DNA from: Scytonema hofmannii PCC 7110
Lineage (GTDB): Bacteria; Cyanobacteriota; Cyanobacteriia; Cyanobacteriales; Nostocaceae
Assembly: GCF_000346485.2 (NCBI RefSeq)
Contig: NZ_KQ976354.1
Coordinates: 10,622,341-10,686,340, forward strand
Length of the DNA stretch: 64,000 bases
Direction of reading: 5' to 3'
This document shows positions 35,121 to 43,654 of this stretch, piece by piece. Made by a program: the position numbers and the translations under genes. Positions within the stretch are counted from its first letter, which is position 1. Each line of letters begins with the position of its first letter. The notes under the pieces were generated by a model. It did not search any database, was not told the DNA's origin, and saw only the letters and a list, made by a program, of their open reading frames with translations.

Positions 35121-37541
35121 TTATCGATACTTATGCTGCTCTAATAGTTGTTGCGCTCTTGGTTTGTAAATTAAATAAAACAAAGCTTCTATATAACGCA
35201 ACAAATCCTCTCGATTTTCTTTGGAAATGAAGTTCCAAAAGCCATAAATCCTGGCTAGGGATAACAGCTTAGAGGTATGAATTTTCCACGTATAGGTGCT
35301 GTAAACCCTTTCAATAGCTCGTTGTGAAATTTCATTCCAATAATTGGAATTCTGTTCGCAACGCTTGAAAAATTCCAAAATTTTATCGGCTGTTTCTTCT
35401 AAATTTGTTGGGTTGATGTAAAAGCCATTAACTTTGTCTTGAATAATCTCTAAAGGACCGCCAAATTGTGTTGCAAAAGTGGGTAATCCTGAAATCATTG
35501 ATTCTAAAATTGTCAAACCAAATGCTTCAAATAAAGCAGGTTGTACAAATATTCCCTGACGATCGCCAATCACTCGGTACACTTCCCCTGAGTCACTTTT
35601 GGTCAAGCGCACTCCCAACCAGCGAATTTTACCTTGGAGATTGTACTTTTCTATAATCCGGTAAAGTTTGACAATCTCATCGCGTTCTTCATTGTCGCCT
35701 GATTCTTCAACTCGCAATTTACCTGCAATTAATATAAGATTGCAATGTTTTTGCAATTCTTTGTTTTGACCAAAGCATTCGGCTAAACCAGTCAAGTTCT
35801 TAATCCGGTCAAGACGCGCCATTGAAAAAAGCGGGCGTTTGTTGGGGTCGTCTAAAGTCCCAAAAATTTCAGTTGGATCTTCCAGAGTAAATAGCATTTC
35901 TTCTATTCTGGAGCGATCGCTTTCAATTCGGTCTTCAGTACGCGTGTAGGGGAAATAGCAATTCTCGTTCACCCCTGGTGGTACAACGTTAAATTTGGGG
36001 CTATACAATTCAATCCCGTTGACAACGTGATATAATTCTGGCATCGTAAAGCACTTTAGAGATTCGTACTGTCCCACACTATCTGAAGTTCCCACAATCT
36101 CTTGGTAAGTGCTGCTAATAATAAAGTTTGCAGCATTCATTGCCAACACATCAGCTGTGAATTGTAGCGAAAAATGATACTTATCTTCTAAATCTTGCCA
36201 GTAGAGGTTACTAAACAAGTACTTAGACTTTTCTATCGCGTGGGCAATGTTACATTGCGTCACACCCAAGCGACGGGATAGCAAAAATGCGATTAAATTA
36301 CCATCAGTATAATTACCTACAACCAGATCGGGTCTACCCTGAAACTCTGCTCGCAGTTCTTTTTCTGCGTCAATCGCAAATGTTTCTAAATAAGGCCAAA
36401 ACTCAAACCGCGAAATCCAGTTTTGGGTCATCTTGGGATTGAATTCCCGCAAAGGTACCCGTAAAATCCAGGCATTTTCTGTATCGTAGACCTTTTCCAG
36501 CCGTTGGTTACACAATGTACCATCACTGTTAGGAATCAGGCGGGTAAGAATGATAACCTTAGGCTTAACATTCAACCCACCCAAACCAGCTAACATGGCG
36601 TCTTCTTGCAATTGCTTCTCTAGATTCTTCGCTTGATCCAGAACGTAAACCACTTGACCGCCAGTGTCGGGACGCCCCAAAACTCCCTCTTGTCCGAACC
36701 AACCATGGGCGGACACGAGTACGATTCTAAAAATCATGGGGATGCGAGAAATGAAGGTTTCTAGAGCCTGAGGGTCAGGAGAATCCATAAGTTCATCCAG
36801 AATACCCAACGTTTCCCGAACTCGCATGGCGGTGTTTCCCCAACCCGGTTCAAAGCCCATGATCTGCAGGTCAAACCGGAATTCTTCATAGGGTTGTTCG
36901 TTGGGGCGATCGCTCACAAAAGCCAATGCTTTCTTCACTTGGTCTGAAAGTTGCTGTTGTGACTTAATGCGTTCGTTAATGAGCAGTTGCACGCCATTGT
37001 ATTGGTGGAGGCGCAAAAAATTAAATAAGGAGTCCAGCCCTTGCTTGGCGTCCGCAAATAACTTACCTGAGAGATAGCGGTTGAGGAACTGTACCCCTTT
37101 GCCAATATTTTTCGGGTCGCGAATGATGGGTGAGTAGTCATAAAACGGACCAAAATCCAACTCTAGTAAGTCGCCTTCATTGGGATTGTATTTGTTGACT
37201 AGGCGATCGCGCAGATCCAACAGTTCCTGCACCGTTATTGACTCAATATTTAAATTTGCTGTCAGTCGGTAGACTTCTTGACTAGCTATTTTAGGGCGGA
37301 TAATAAAACAGAGACTAGATTCCTCTTGAATAATTTCCTGAGTGTAATAGATTAACTTACCCAAGTGGGAGGCTTTGTAAAACCGTTCTGACTTTTCGTA
37401 TTTCGAGCAATATTCACTGTACAAACTAAGGATGTCGTTTCGCAGCAGATATTTTTTTTCTTGCTGGCGTAACTCGCTTATCAAAGAACGCAAATCATTT
37501 TTCTCTTCACTATCCAAGATGGCTTGAAGTAATTCTGACAT
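35121..37541 (-). CDS. susA: Sucrose synthase
   Basis: An 806-residue GT4 (GT-B fold) glycosyltransferase that reversibly converts sucrose and a nucleoside diphosphate to NDP-glucose and fructose. The N-terminal regulatory region (about 1-270) has the sucrose synthase-specific text LDFGPFYDYSPIIRDPKNIG. The catalytic part begins LVSAHGWFGQEGVLGRPDTG, and the nucleotide-sugar E-x7-E motif is EAFGLTILE (about residue 675). Length equals that of plant and Anabaena enzymes. In heterocystous cyanobacteria SusA cleaves sucrose and feeds glycogen synthesis, linking carbon flow to nitrogen fixation. The gene is monocistronic here; the 380-bp upstream region has no obvious operator. Confidence 0.95.
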   Translation of the reverse strand: MSELLQAILDSEEKNDLRSLISELRQQEKKYLLRNDILSLYSEYCSKYEKSERFYKASHLGKLIYYTQEIIQEESSLCFIIRPKIASQEVYRLTANLNIESITVQELLDLRDRLVNKYNPNEGDLLELDFGPFYDYSPIIRDPKNIGKGVQFLNRYLSGKLFADAKQGLDSLFNFLRLHQYNGVQLLINERIKSQQQLSDQVKKALAFVSDRPNEQPYEEFRFDLQIMGFEPGWGNTAMRVRETLGILDELMDSPDPQALETFISRIPMIFRIVLVSAHGWFGQEGVLGRPDTGGQVVYVLDQAKNLEKQLQEDAMLAGLGGLNVKPKVIILTRLIPNSDGTLCNQRLEKVYDTENAWILRVPLREFNPKMTQNWISRFEFWPYLETFAIDAEKELRAEFQGRPDLVVGNYTDGNLIAFLLSRRLGVTQCNIAHAIEKSKYLFSNLYWQDLEDKYHFSLQFTADVLAMNAANFIISSTYQEIVGTSDSVGQYESLKCFTMPELYHVVNGIELYSPKFNVVPPGVNENCYFPYTRTEDRIESDRSRIEEMLFTLEDPTEIFGTLDDPNKRPLFSMARLDRIKNLTGLAECFGQNKELQKHCNLILIAGKLRVEESGDNEERDEIVKLYRIIEKYNLQGKIRWLGVRLTKSDSGEVYRVIGDRQGIFVQPALFEAFGLTILESMISGLPTFATQFGGPLEIIQDKVNGFYINPTNLEETADKILEFFKRCEQNSNYWNEISQRAIERVYSTYTWKIHTSKLLSLARIYGFWNFISKENREDLLRYIEALFYLIYKPRAQQLLEQHKYR

Positions 37542-37762
37542 GGCAATTCTTGAGATAATTGTATATTTCCAATTGATCGTTTTTGACCGTCGTGACTAAT
37601 AGCTAACAGCTATGACATTATTGCAAATCTTTTCAAAAATTAACAATTAGTTATAAATTAGTATTAGCCCTCAACTAGTTTACATTTTTACGGTTATCTT
37701 ATTAACAAGTATTTTGTATTCTAACTAAAGACATAAATGTTGACCGGAGAAAATTTTGGTCA

Positions 37763-37793
37763 GATCCCCGGCTTCTCCAAGAAGTCGGGGATC
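37763..37793. repeat. GATCCCCGGCTTCT hairpin
   Basis: GATCCCCGGCTTCT pairs with AGAAGTCGGGGATC (13 of 14 matches). Its layout recalls the core of the 92-bp element but the sequence differs. The surrounding 37542-37925 upstream of susA shows nothing else. Confidence 0.7.
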
Positions 37794-37925
37794 TTGCAGA
37801 TCTTTTAGAAGTCCTGAGAAAATAAACTTAGATAAATTAAAATCAAGTATCTTATTCTACAAAGAAAAATTCCTATTTAGTCATCTAGAATTACGATAGT
37901 AGTTTTGAATAAGGTCGGAACTCAT

Positions 37926-38039
37926 ATGAGCCAACCTACACACCCTACCGTTCATGACCGGAGCATAGGCAACATAATGATAATTTCTCTCCTTGCCTTG
38001 TGTGGTTTAACTTTCATCTTTCTGCTCGGAATTTTTTAG
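37926..38039 (+). CDS. Putative 37-residue single-pass membrane peptide
   Basis: ATG at 37926 opens a 37-codon frame starting MSQPTHPTVHDRSIGN, followed by one hydrophobic helix (IMIISLLALCGLTFIFLLGI) reaching the C-terminus. The polar N-terminus and clean helix resemble small subunits of photosynthetic or respiratory complexes, but I cannot match it to any named one. AAGGTCGGA lies about 10 bases upstream. The surrounding 760-bp gap has no other gene except the tRNA. Confidence 0.42.
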   Translation: MSQPTHPTVHDRSIGNIMIISLLALCGLTFIFLLGIF

Positions 38040-38212
38040 GAGGGCTTTAAAATTACCAATCTGTTTAATTTAACTCTAGATGACATTCCAAAAACTTTGG
38101 CAATGGATGTTGAGTATCAGCCTTCCTGAATAACTCGTTCATCCATTGCCATTTTTAGTTGATGAGATTTGCAATTTTCCTAAGGAATGTGAATTTAACA
38201 AAGTACAAGACT

Positions 38213-38275
38213 CTTGTGGGGTGGGCGTCCCCGCCCGCTCGTTCTCTGGAACGGGCAAGATGCCCATCCTACAAG
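38213..38275. repeat. GGGCGTCCCC palindrome family, copy 3
   Basis: CTTGTGGGGTGGGCGTCCCC at the left and GATGCCCATCCTACAAG at the right, the same terminal inverted repeats as copy 2. Confidence 0.78.
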
Positions 38276-38306
38276 AAATGTAATATATTTATTTTGTGTT
38301 TCTAAG

Positions 38307-38380
38307 GGCGAACGATGGGACTTGAACCCACGAGTGGAGGAACCACAATCCTCTGCCTTAACCACTTGGCTACGCTCGCC
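38307..38380 (-). tRNA. trnH: tRNA-His (GTG)
   Basis: Read on the minus strand the gene folds into a full cloverleaf: acceptor stem GCGAGCG/CGTTCGC, anticodon stem GAGGA/TCCTC with loop TTGTGGT (anticodon GTG), and T-arm GTGGGTTCAAGTCCCAT. A G before the acceptor stem opposite C73 is the histidine-specific G-1:C73 pair. CCA is not encoded. Confidence 0.93.
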
Positions 38381-38491
38381 ATGATGTTTTTTATTATAGC
38401 AGAACTATATTAAATGATCCACTCCTTTTTTTCAAGGAACGGGTTCAGTTAATCTAAAGTCTAATCTCTAAAGCTACTAGCAATTAGGAAA

Positions 38492-38872
38492 ATGAGAGTT
38501 TTATCCATTATTGTGTGTGTGGGAGTCCTGGGGCTAGCAACTATAGGGTTAGCAATGGCAAGGACAAACCCCAAGCAGGAGCAGTATGAAGAATACGCAG
38601 TGGAACAGTTATCAGAATATGTGAAAGGCAATGTGTGCAAGAAGACGCCAAATATCTTCGAGAATATCATCAAGTTTAATTGCACTGAACTGGTAGAAGC
38701 AGCCAATCCACAGATACGGGAAATCATCGCGGTAAGAACAGAAAGGCAAGATTTCCTGATTTTTAGCGTTTACCGTACTGATTTAACGCTCAACAATTGG
38801 ATACCTTCTTATAAATTTGAGACGGTGGGAGCGCTTGATAAATTTTATACTTACAGTATGGAGAAGCAATAA
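38492..38872 (+). CDS. DUF4359 protein
   Basis: A 126-residue exported or membrane-anchored protein with an N-terminal hydrophobic segment (VLSIIVCVGVLGLATIGLAM) followed by TNPKQEQYEEYAVEQLSEYV, as in DUF4359 proteins of cyanobacteria. Two Cys (GNVCKKTP, FNCTELV) and a C-terminal beta-rich part (RQDFLIFSVYRTDL, YKFETVGALDKFYTY) complete the domain. Function unknown; the location is probably periplasmic or lumenal, tethered by the N-terminal helix. It stands 110 bp from the divergent tRNA-His gene. Confidence 0.78.
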   Translation: MRVLSIIVCVGVLGLATIGLAMARTNPKQEQYEEYAVEQLSEYVKGNVCKKTPNIFENIIKFNCTELVEAANPQIREIIAVRTERQDFLIFSVYRTDLTLNNWIPSYKFETVGALDKFYTYSMEKQ

Positions 38873-39075
38873 TTTTCAGTGACCAGTGACCAGTGACTAA
38901 AGAGAGAACTGTTTTCAAGCACAAGTCTTTCTATAGAAACAGGTTGAAATTGATTAGTCTCTTTATGATTTTTATTAGGTGCAAATAAATTCTTGCTTGA
39001 GGCGATAAACACATTGAGAGACGTGTCTCCTTAAGTTAAGGCAATAAAGCAATAGAAAAATAAGGAGCGTGCATT

Positions 39076-39756
39076 GTGTTCTTGCATAAAAAAGAGACAA
39101 TTCAACCTGTTAACGTTAGCGAACCAAACCCACGTTTTGCTCAACTGCTTTTAGAACAATTTGGTGGTGCAACAGGTGAATTAACAGCTGCTTTGCAATA
39201 TTGGACGCAGTCTTTCCACTGCGAAAATGCTGGGATTCGTGATATGTTGCAAGATATTGCGCTCGAAGAGTTTAGCCATTTGGAAATGGTTGGCAGACTG
39301 ATCGAGGCTCATACCAAAAATGTTGACCAAACCGAAGCTTACAAAAGCACGCTATTTGCTGTTCGGGGTGTAGGACCGCATTTGTTAGATAGTCAAGGAC
39401 AAGCTTGGACAGCAGCCTATGTTAACGAAGGTGGTGATGTTGTCCGCGATTTACGAGCTAACATTGCTGCAGAAGCTGGGGCGCGTCAAACCTATGAAGC
39501 GTTAATTAAATTAGCTCCTGAAGAAGGCACAAAACAAACGCTTGTTCATCTTCTAACACGGGAAGTTTCTCATACCCAAATGTTTATGAAGGCGTTGGAT
39601 TCTTTGGGTAAGTTAACAGACCCATTCTTTGGTAATATCCAACCAGACAGCACTGTGGATATTTACTACAACTTATCTAGCAATGGCAAAGACGAACGCG
39701 GTCCTTGGAATTCAGAGCCAGCTTTCCGCTACGTTGCCGACCCCCAGGCCAAATAA
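39076..39756 (+). CDS. Manganese catalase
   Basis: A 226-residue ferritin-fold di-manganese catalase that disproportionates H2O2 in the cytoplasm. Metal ligands are visible: Glu35 (GGATGELTAALQYW), Glu65/His68 (ALEEFSHLEM), a third Glu in IAAEAGARQTYEAL and His in LTREVSHTQMF. The C-terminal lid is of the short cyanobacterial type, ending EPAFRYVADPQAK. The start is GTG 39076, with TAAGGAG 8 bases before it. Filamentous cyanobacteria rely on such Mn-catalases for peroxide and desiccation/salt tolerance. It is followed by a STRR-only gap and then the chelatase gene; joint transcription is possible but no functional link is apparent. Confidence 0.92.
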   Translation: MFLHKKETIQPVNVSEPNPRFAQLLLEQFGGATGELTAALQYWTQSFHCENAGIRDMLQDIALEEFSHLEMVGRLIEAHTKNVDQTEAYKSTLFAVRGVGPHLLDSQGQAWTAAYVNEGGDVVRDLRANIAAEAGARQTYEALIKLAPEEGTKQTLVHLLTREVSHTQMFMKALDSLGKLTDPFFGNIQPDSTVDIYYNLSSNGKDERGPWNSEPAFRYVADPQAK

Positions 39757-39764
39757 TATATGAT

Positions 39765-39860
39765 TGGTTAGTGGTTAGTTGTTAGTTGTTAGTGGTTGAA
39801 CTATTAACCACCAACCCCTAACAACTATCCACTATCCACTATCCACTAACAACTATCTAT
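39765..39860. repeat. Opposed STRR arrays (GTTAGTTGTTAG / CTAACAACTATC)
   Basis: A GTTAGTT-type array followed by a CTAACAA/CTATCCA-type array in opposite sense, so the transcript could form a long imperfect hairpin. It covers almost the entire Mn-catalase to CbiX gap. Confidence 0.8.
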
Positions 39861-39870
39861 TATTCAACCA

Positions 39871-40626
39871 ATGCCATCTGCATATCTGCTAGTGTCTCAC
39901 GGAAGTCACGATCCACGTCCGGAAATTGCTATGCAGCACTTAGCGGATATGTTGTATCATAAAATACAAAAATATTTGCCCAGTATTGTCAGTAGCGATA
40001 TCGCATTTCTACCGGATAAATCTTTGGTGGGTACAGCATATTTAGAACTGAATCCCGAACCTCTACACGAACAAATAAGAAAGTTTGGCAAAAATGCTAT
40101 CGCTTTAGGATGTGGTAGTTTAAAAATATTACCGTTGTTTCTTCTGTCTGGCGTTCATGTGATGGAGGATATTCCGGTTGAAGTCGCCTTGGCAGAACAG
40201 TCTTTGGGTCAGAAAATTAAGATATATTTACAACCATATTTAGGCAGTCATCCTGGGTTGAAGTTTTTATTGGCTCAGCAATTGGTTTCTATGGACGTCG
40301 AGGGGACGATTCTTTTAGCGCATGGTAGCCGTCGTCTCGGTTCTGAGTTACCAGTGGAAGCAATGGCGGCGTCTTTGGGCGCAGTAACGGCTTATTGGAC
40401 ACATCAGCCAAGTTTGGAATCGCGGGTACAGGAGTTAGTGACGGGTGGCGATCGCCGAATCGCTATTTTGCCATATTTCTTATTTACAGGTGGTATAACT
40501 GATGCGATCGCAGGATCGCAAGAGAAGCTAAAATTACTGTTTCCGGAGGTGAGTTTTCAACTGGCTGAGCCTTTGGGAGCAAGTGCGGAGTTAGCTGATT
40601 TGATTTGGGATTTGGTAGAAAAATGA
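39871..40626 (+). CDS. Sirohydrochlorin chelatase (CbiX/SirB type)
   Basis: A 251-residue class II chelatase with two homologous halves: LLVSHGSHDPRP with ALGCGSLKILPLFLLSGVHV, and TILLAHGSRRLGSELPV with IAILPYFLFTGGITDAI. The His of each HGS and the second-half motifs are the metal-insertion residues in the CbiX/SirB family. The enzyme would insert Fe2+ (siroheme) or Co2+ (cobalamin) into sirohydrochlorin. Its stop overlaps the start of the CobA methyltransferase gene (ATGA), which supports joint translation and favours the siroheme pathway. The long, duplicated form is the bacterial rather than the short archaeal type. Confidence 0.88.
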   Translation: MPSAYLLVSHGSHDPRPEIAMQHLADMLYHKIQKYLPSIVSSDIAFLPDKSLVGTAYLELNPEPLHEQIRKFGKNAIALGCGSLKILPLFLLSGVHVMEDIPVEVALAEQSLGQKIKIYLQPYLGSHPGLKFLLAQQLVSMDVEGTILLAHGSRRLGSELPVEAMAASLGAVTAYWTHQPSLESRVQELVTGGDRRIAILPYFLFTGGITDAIAGSQEKLKLLFPEVSFQLAEPLGASAELADLIWDLVEK

Positions 40627-41408
40627 ACCGCGAAGACAAGAAAGGCGCGAAAGAAGAGATGGGTAGGAGTTTGGGAAAAGTTTATTTGGTGGGTGGAGGA
40701 CCTGGAGATCCTGGGTTGATGACTCTAAAGGGTAAAGGTTTGCTGGAGTGTGCGGATGTGGTTGTTTATGATGCTTTGATTAGTCCGGCAATTTTGGCAA
40801 TGATTAATCCTCAAGCTGAGAAGATTGATGCTGGTAAGCGGCGGGGGCGTCATTCTCTGTTGCAGGAGGAAACGACACAGTTGTTGATTGATAAGGTGCG
40901 GGATAATGCTGTTGTCGTGCGCTTGAAGGGGGGCGATCCTTTTATATTTGGTCGCGGTGGCGAGGAGATGGAGGAATTGCTTCAGGCTGGTGTATCGGTT
41001 GAGGTTGTGCCAGGTATTACATCGGGTATTGCAGCTCCTGCCTATGCTGGTATTCCTTTAACGCATCGATTGTATAGTTCCTCAGTGACTTTTGTTACCG
41101 GGCATGAGTCGGCTGGTAAGTATCGTCCCGCAGTCAATTGGAATGCGATCGCTCACGGTTCGGAAACCATTGTCATTTATATGGGCATTCACAATCTGCC
41201 TTACATTGTGGAACAGTTGAGAGCCGCTGGGTTAAGTTTGGAAACGCCTATTGCTTTGGTACGTTGGGGGACTCGACCAGACCAAGAAGAGTTAATTGGT
41301 GTATTGGGGACAATTGTACAGCAAGTGGAAGCTACGCAGTTTGCAGCACCTGCGATTGTTGTTATTGGTTCGGTAGTGAATCTGTACGCAACTCTCGGTA
41401 ACCAGTGA
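40623..41408 (+). CDS. cobA: Uroporphyrinogen-III C-methyltransferase
   Basis: A 261-residue SAM-dependent methyltransferase converting uroporphyrinogen III to precorrin-2, the first step towards siroheme and cobalamin. Motifs: YLVGGGPGDPGLMTLKG, VVYDALISPAIL, VVRLKGGDPFIFGRGGEEME, VPGITSGIAAPAYAGIPLTH and VTGHESAGK, all family-typical. I choose ATG 40623 because it overlaps the chelatase stop as ATGA; a TTG at 40605 is less likely. There is no HemD or CysG fusion. The final codons GGT AAC CAG TGA lie in the first unit of a (CCAGTGA)8 array, which supplies the stop codon. Confidence 0.92.
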   Translation: MNREDKKGAKEEMGRSLGKVYLVGGGPGDPGLMTLKGKGLLECADVVVYDALISPAILAMINPQAEKIDAGKRRGRHSLLQEETTQLLIDKVRDNAVVVRLKGGDPFIFGRGGEEMEELLQAGVSVEVVPGITSGIAAPAYAGIPLTHRLYSSSVTFVTGHESAGKYRPAVNWNAIAHGSETIVIYMGIHNLPYIVEQLRAAGLSLETPIALVRWGTRPDQEELIGVLGTIVQQVEATQFAAPAIVVIGSVVNLYATLGNQ

Positions 41409-41457
41409 CCAGTGACCAGTGACCAGTGACCAGTGACCAGTGACCAGTGACCAGTGA
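41402..41457. repeat. STRR (CCAGTGA)8 between convergent genes
   Basis: Eight perfect heptamers. The first unit holds the cobA stop; the last is followed by CGGTCACTG, where the complementary TGA is the stop of the CheA-like gene. The whole spacer between the two stops is repeat. Confidence 0.95.
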
Positions 41458-41460
41458 CGG

Positions 41461-43344
41461 TCACTGTCTGGGTACAGATAAGGTAAAGGTGGTTCCAATT
41501 CCCGGTCTGGTGTCAACTTTAATATCTCCACGCAGTTGTTTGAGGTTGTTGTGAACTACGTCTAAACCCATCCCTCGACCTGAAAGCATTGTGACTGTGT
41601 CAGAGGTACTAAATCCTGGCTCAAAAATTAGTGACAGCAGTTCTCGATCGGTTGCTTGTCTCAACAGGTTAGGTTCTAGCCCTATCAAGAAAGCACGGGC
41701 GCGAATCTTTTCGATAGAAATACCGCGTCCATCGTCTTTGATAGTTACAATCGTGCGATTTTCTTGGTGAATGGCTTTAATTTCTATCAATCCTTGTTCG
41801 GGCTTTCCACAAGCGCGGCGAGTGACCGGATCTTCAATAGCGTGGTCGAAGGCGTTTCGCACCAAATGTATCAAAGCCTCTCTCAAATTCTCTAAAATAC
41901 GGCTTTCTATAAGAGTGTTTGCGCCTTCAATTTTTAATTGAACATTTTTACCATACTCAATACACAAATTACGTAAAGCAGTAGGAAAGGGTTCAACAAT
42001 TTTAGATAGCGGGCGTAGCTGAATTTGAGTTAAGGATTTTTGCAGTTGTTGAGCCGTGTTGTTAAGTAAGCGGTTAACTAAGTTTGTATCATCAAGACTG
42101 AATTGAATTTCATGAGTGATTTTCTGAAGATTAACGATGGTTTCTATGCCAATTGATGACAGTAGATAAGCGTAGTTGTTATCCTTTATTTCTCTATTGG
42201 ATTCAGAATTTGATAAAGATACGGTATCCAAGATTTGAGTGAACAAAATATCGTAGTTTTGACGAATTTCATAGCTTTTCTGCTCGAAATTTTTCACATG
42301 ATTACTGAGATTCTGACTAAGATTGTGTAAACGTTCAATTTGAATTTGAAAGTCATGTTTTTGTAAATATATGTCTTCTCTGAAATTGTCAATAAGCTCT
42401 GCTTTTTTGCTGGATAATTGTATCGAGTCTTGTTGATAATTAATGCTATAATTAGCTGAAACGGTTTCTTGTAATAAAGGAACTAAATTAACAAGTTTTG
42501 AAGATTCTTCGGTAATACTCTGAAGAGATAATCCGATTTCCAATCTACTGATTTGCTTTGCTAAACTATCTTCATTAACAAGAATTTCTGATGGCACATT
42601 ATGAAGTTGATGAGTTACGAGCGCTTGTTGCGATCGCCGCCAAGCTTGTAGTGCTAGTTGAGCAATTTCTGCAACTCTTTCAGTAGATTTTAATTGTTTC
42701 AAAATCGATTGACAAAGTTGAGTAAAAGCCTGTATTTGAAGCATTTGCCCCAAATCAGCTAACTCAGATGCCATCAGCATCAACTCTTCTCGCAAAACGG
42801 AATCTTTGCCAGATAGTATGAAAGATTCTAAACGTTGCAAATATTCTTCTATTTCTGTTTGAAAAAGTAGAGAAATAAAGTCTTGAAATCTTTTTTCTGG
42901 TAACACAAAACTGACATTATTTTCACAATTCTGTTTGTTTAAATGTTCTTGAATTTCTTGAAAAACTGGGTAACAAAAAGTAGTCAACCACTGTTCGTTT
43001 ACAGCACGACCTTCTGAATATAGTTTGATGATTTGACGAAGCCAATCGACACCGGATAGTAGTAAATTCAGTAGATCGGGATCGATTTCTAAGCAGTTGT
43101 TTTGATTTTTGAGAAAAATTAAATAATCTTCCAAACAATGAGCTAAATGGCTGAGGACTCGAAATCCCGTAATACCAGCGCCGCCTTTTATGGAATGAAC
43201 TGCTCTCAGTCCAGCATTGATTTTTGGTAAAGTGATTTGATGATTCAGTTTAACTTCAAATAATACAACTTCCAAAGTATTCAGATCGTCCGTAGCTTTC
43301 TCTAGAAATTGCATTTGAAGTTCTAGTTGTTTGTCTCGTAACAT
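41461..43344 (-). CDS. CheA-like histidine kinase without CheW domain
   Basis: A 627-residue soluble kinase. Residues about 5-110 are an HPt domain with the phospho-His in AVHSIKGGAGITGF. A long helical region (about 150-440) with a coiled-coil-like stretch follows. The ATPase of the CheA class has HLVRNAFDHAIEDP (N box), DDGRGISIEKI (G1), FEPGFSTSDTVTMLSGRGMG (F/G2) and ends GTTFTLSVPRQ. CheA proteins usually continue into a CheW-like P5 domain that binds receptors; here the protein stops exactly at the STRR border with CAG TGA. It thus resembles the kinase part of PilL/TaxAY-type proteins without coupling and receiver domains. It may be a truncated relict or a soluble phosphotransfer module. 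Confidence 0.82.
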   Translation of the reverse strand: MLRDKQLELQMQFLEKATDDLNTLEVVLFEVKLNHQITLPKINAGLRAVHSIKGGAGITGFRVLSHLAHCLEDYLIFLKNQNNCLEIDPDLLNLLLSGVDWLRQIIKLYSEGRAVNEQWLTTFCYPVFQEIQEHLNKQNCENNVSFVLPEKRFQDFISLLFQTEIEEYLQRLESFILSGKDSVLREELMLMASELADLGQMLQIQAFTQLCQSILKQLKSTERVAEIAQLALQAWRRSQQALVTHQLHNVPSEILVNEDSLAKQISRLEIGLSLQSITEESSKLVNLVPLLQETVSANYSINYQQDSIQLSSKKAELIDNFREDIYLQKHDFQIQIERLHNLSQNLSNHVKNFEQKSYEIRQNYDILFTQILDTVSLSNSESNREIKDNNYAYLLSSIGIETIVNLQKITHEIQFSLDDTNLVNRLLNNTAQQLQKSLTQIQLRPLSKIVEPFPTALRNLCIEYGKNVQLKIEGANTLIESRILENLREALIHLVRNAFDHAIEDPVTRRACGKPEQGLIEIKAIHQENRTIVTIKDDGRGISIEKIRARAFLIGLEPNLLRQATDRELLSLIFEPGFSTSDTVTMLSGRGMGLDVVHNNLKQLRGDIKVDTRPGIGTTFTLSVPRQ

Positions 43345-43654
43345 AATGTGTGTAATGCATTAAAAGTCATTGACGTTACAAAATTAATGGCAACGTCAAT
43401 AACCTCATTGAGTTTACTTTATTGGTCTCGAAAAATCTCGATCGAATTCCAACTTGAAATAACACCTTCAATGTGAGGAGATGCATATTTGGTATAACCA
43501 CTCATTGAAAAAGTATTGTACCTTTTCAATAGCATGATATATTTTGAAGCCAGAGAACAATTTAAAACTGCTCACTGTGAGCATTATTCCAAGAATAATT
43601 CTCAAAAGAGGAGTTTCGGGGTTGAAACGTCTAGGTGGCGTCTATTCTAATCTT
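43345..43654. other. Intergenic region, no gene seen
   Basis: About 310 bp between the CheA-like start and the rbgA stop, without recognisable coding or RNA features. Confidence 0.4.

Noticed and set aside
41201-41531. Minus-strand frames with WSLVTGH repeats near cobA
   Set aside because: They are translations of the TCACTGG strand of the STRR, which has no stop codon in any frame.
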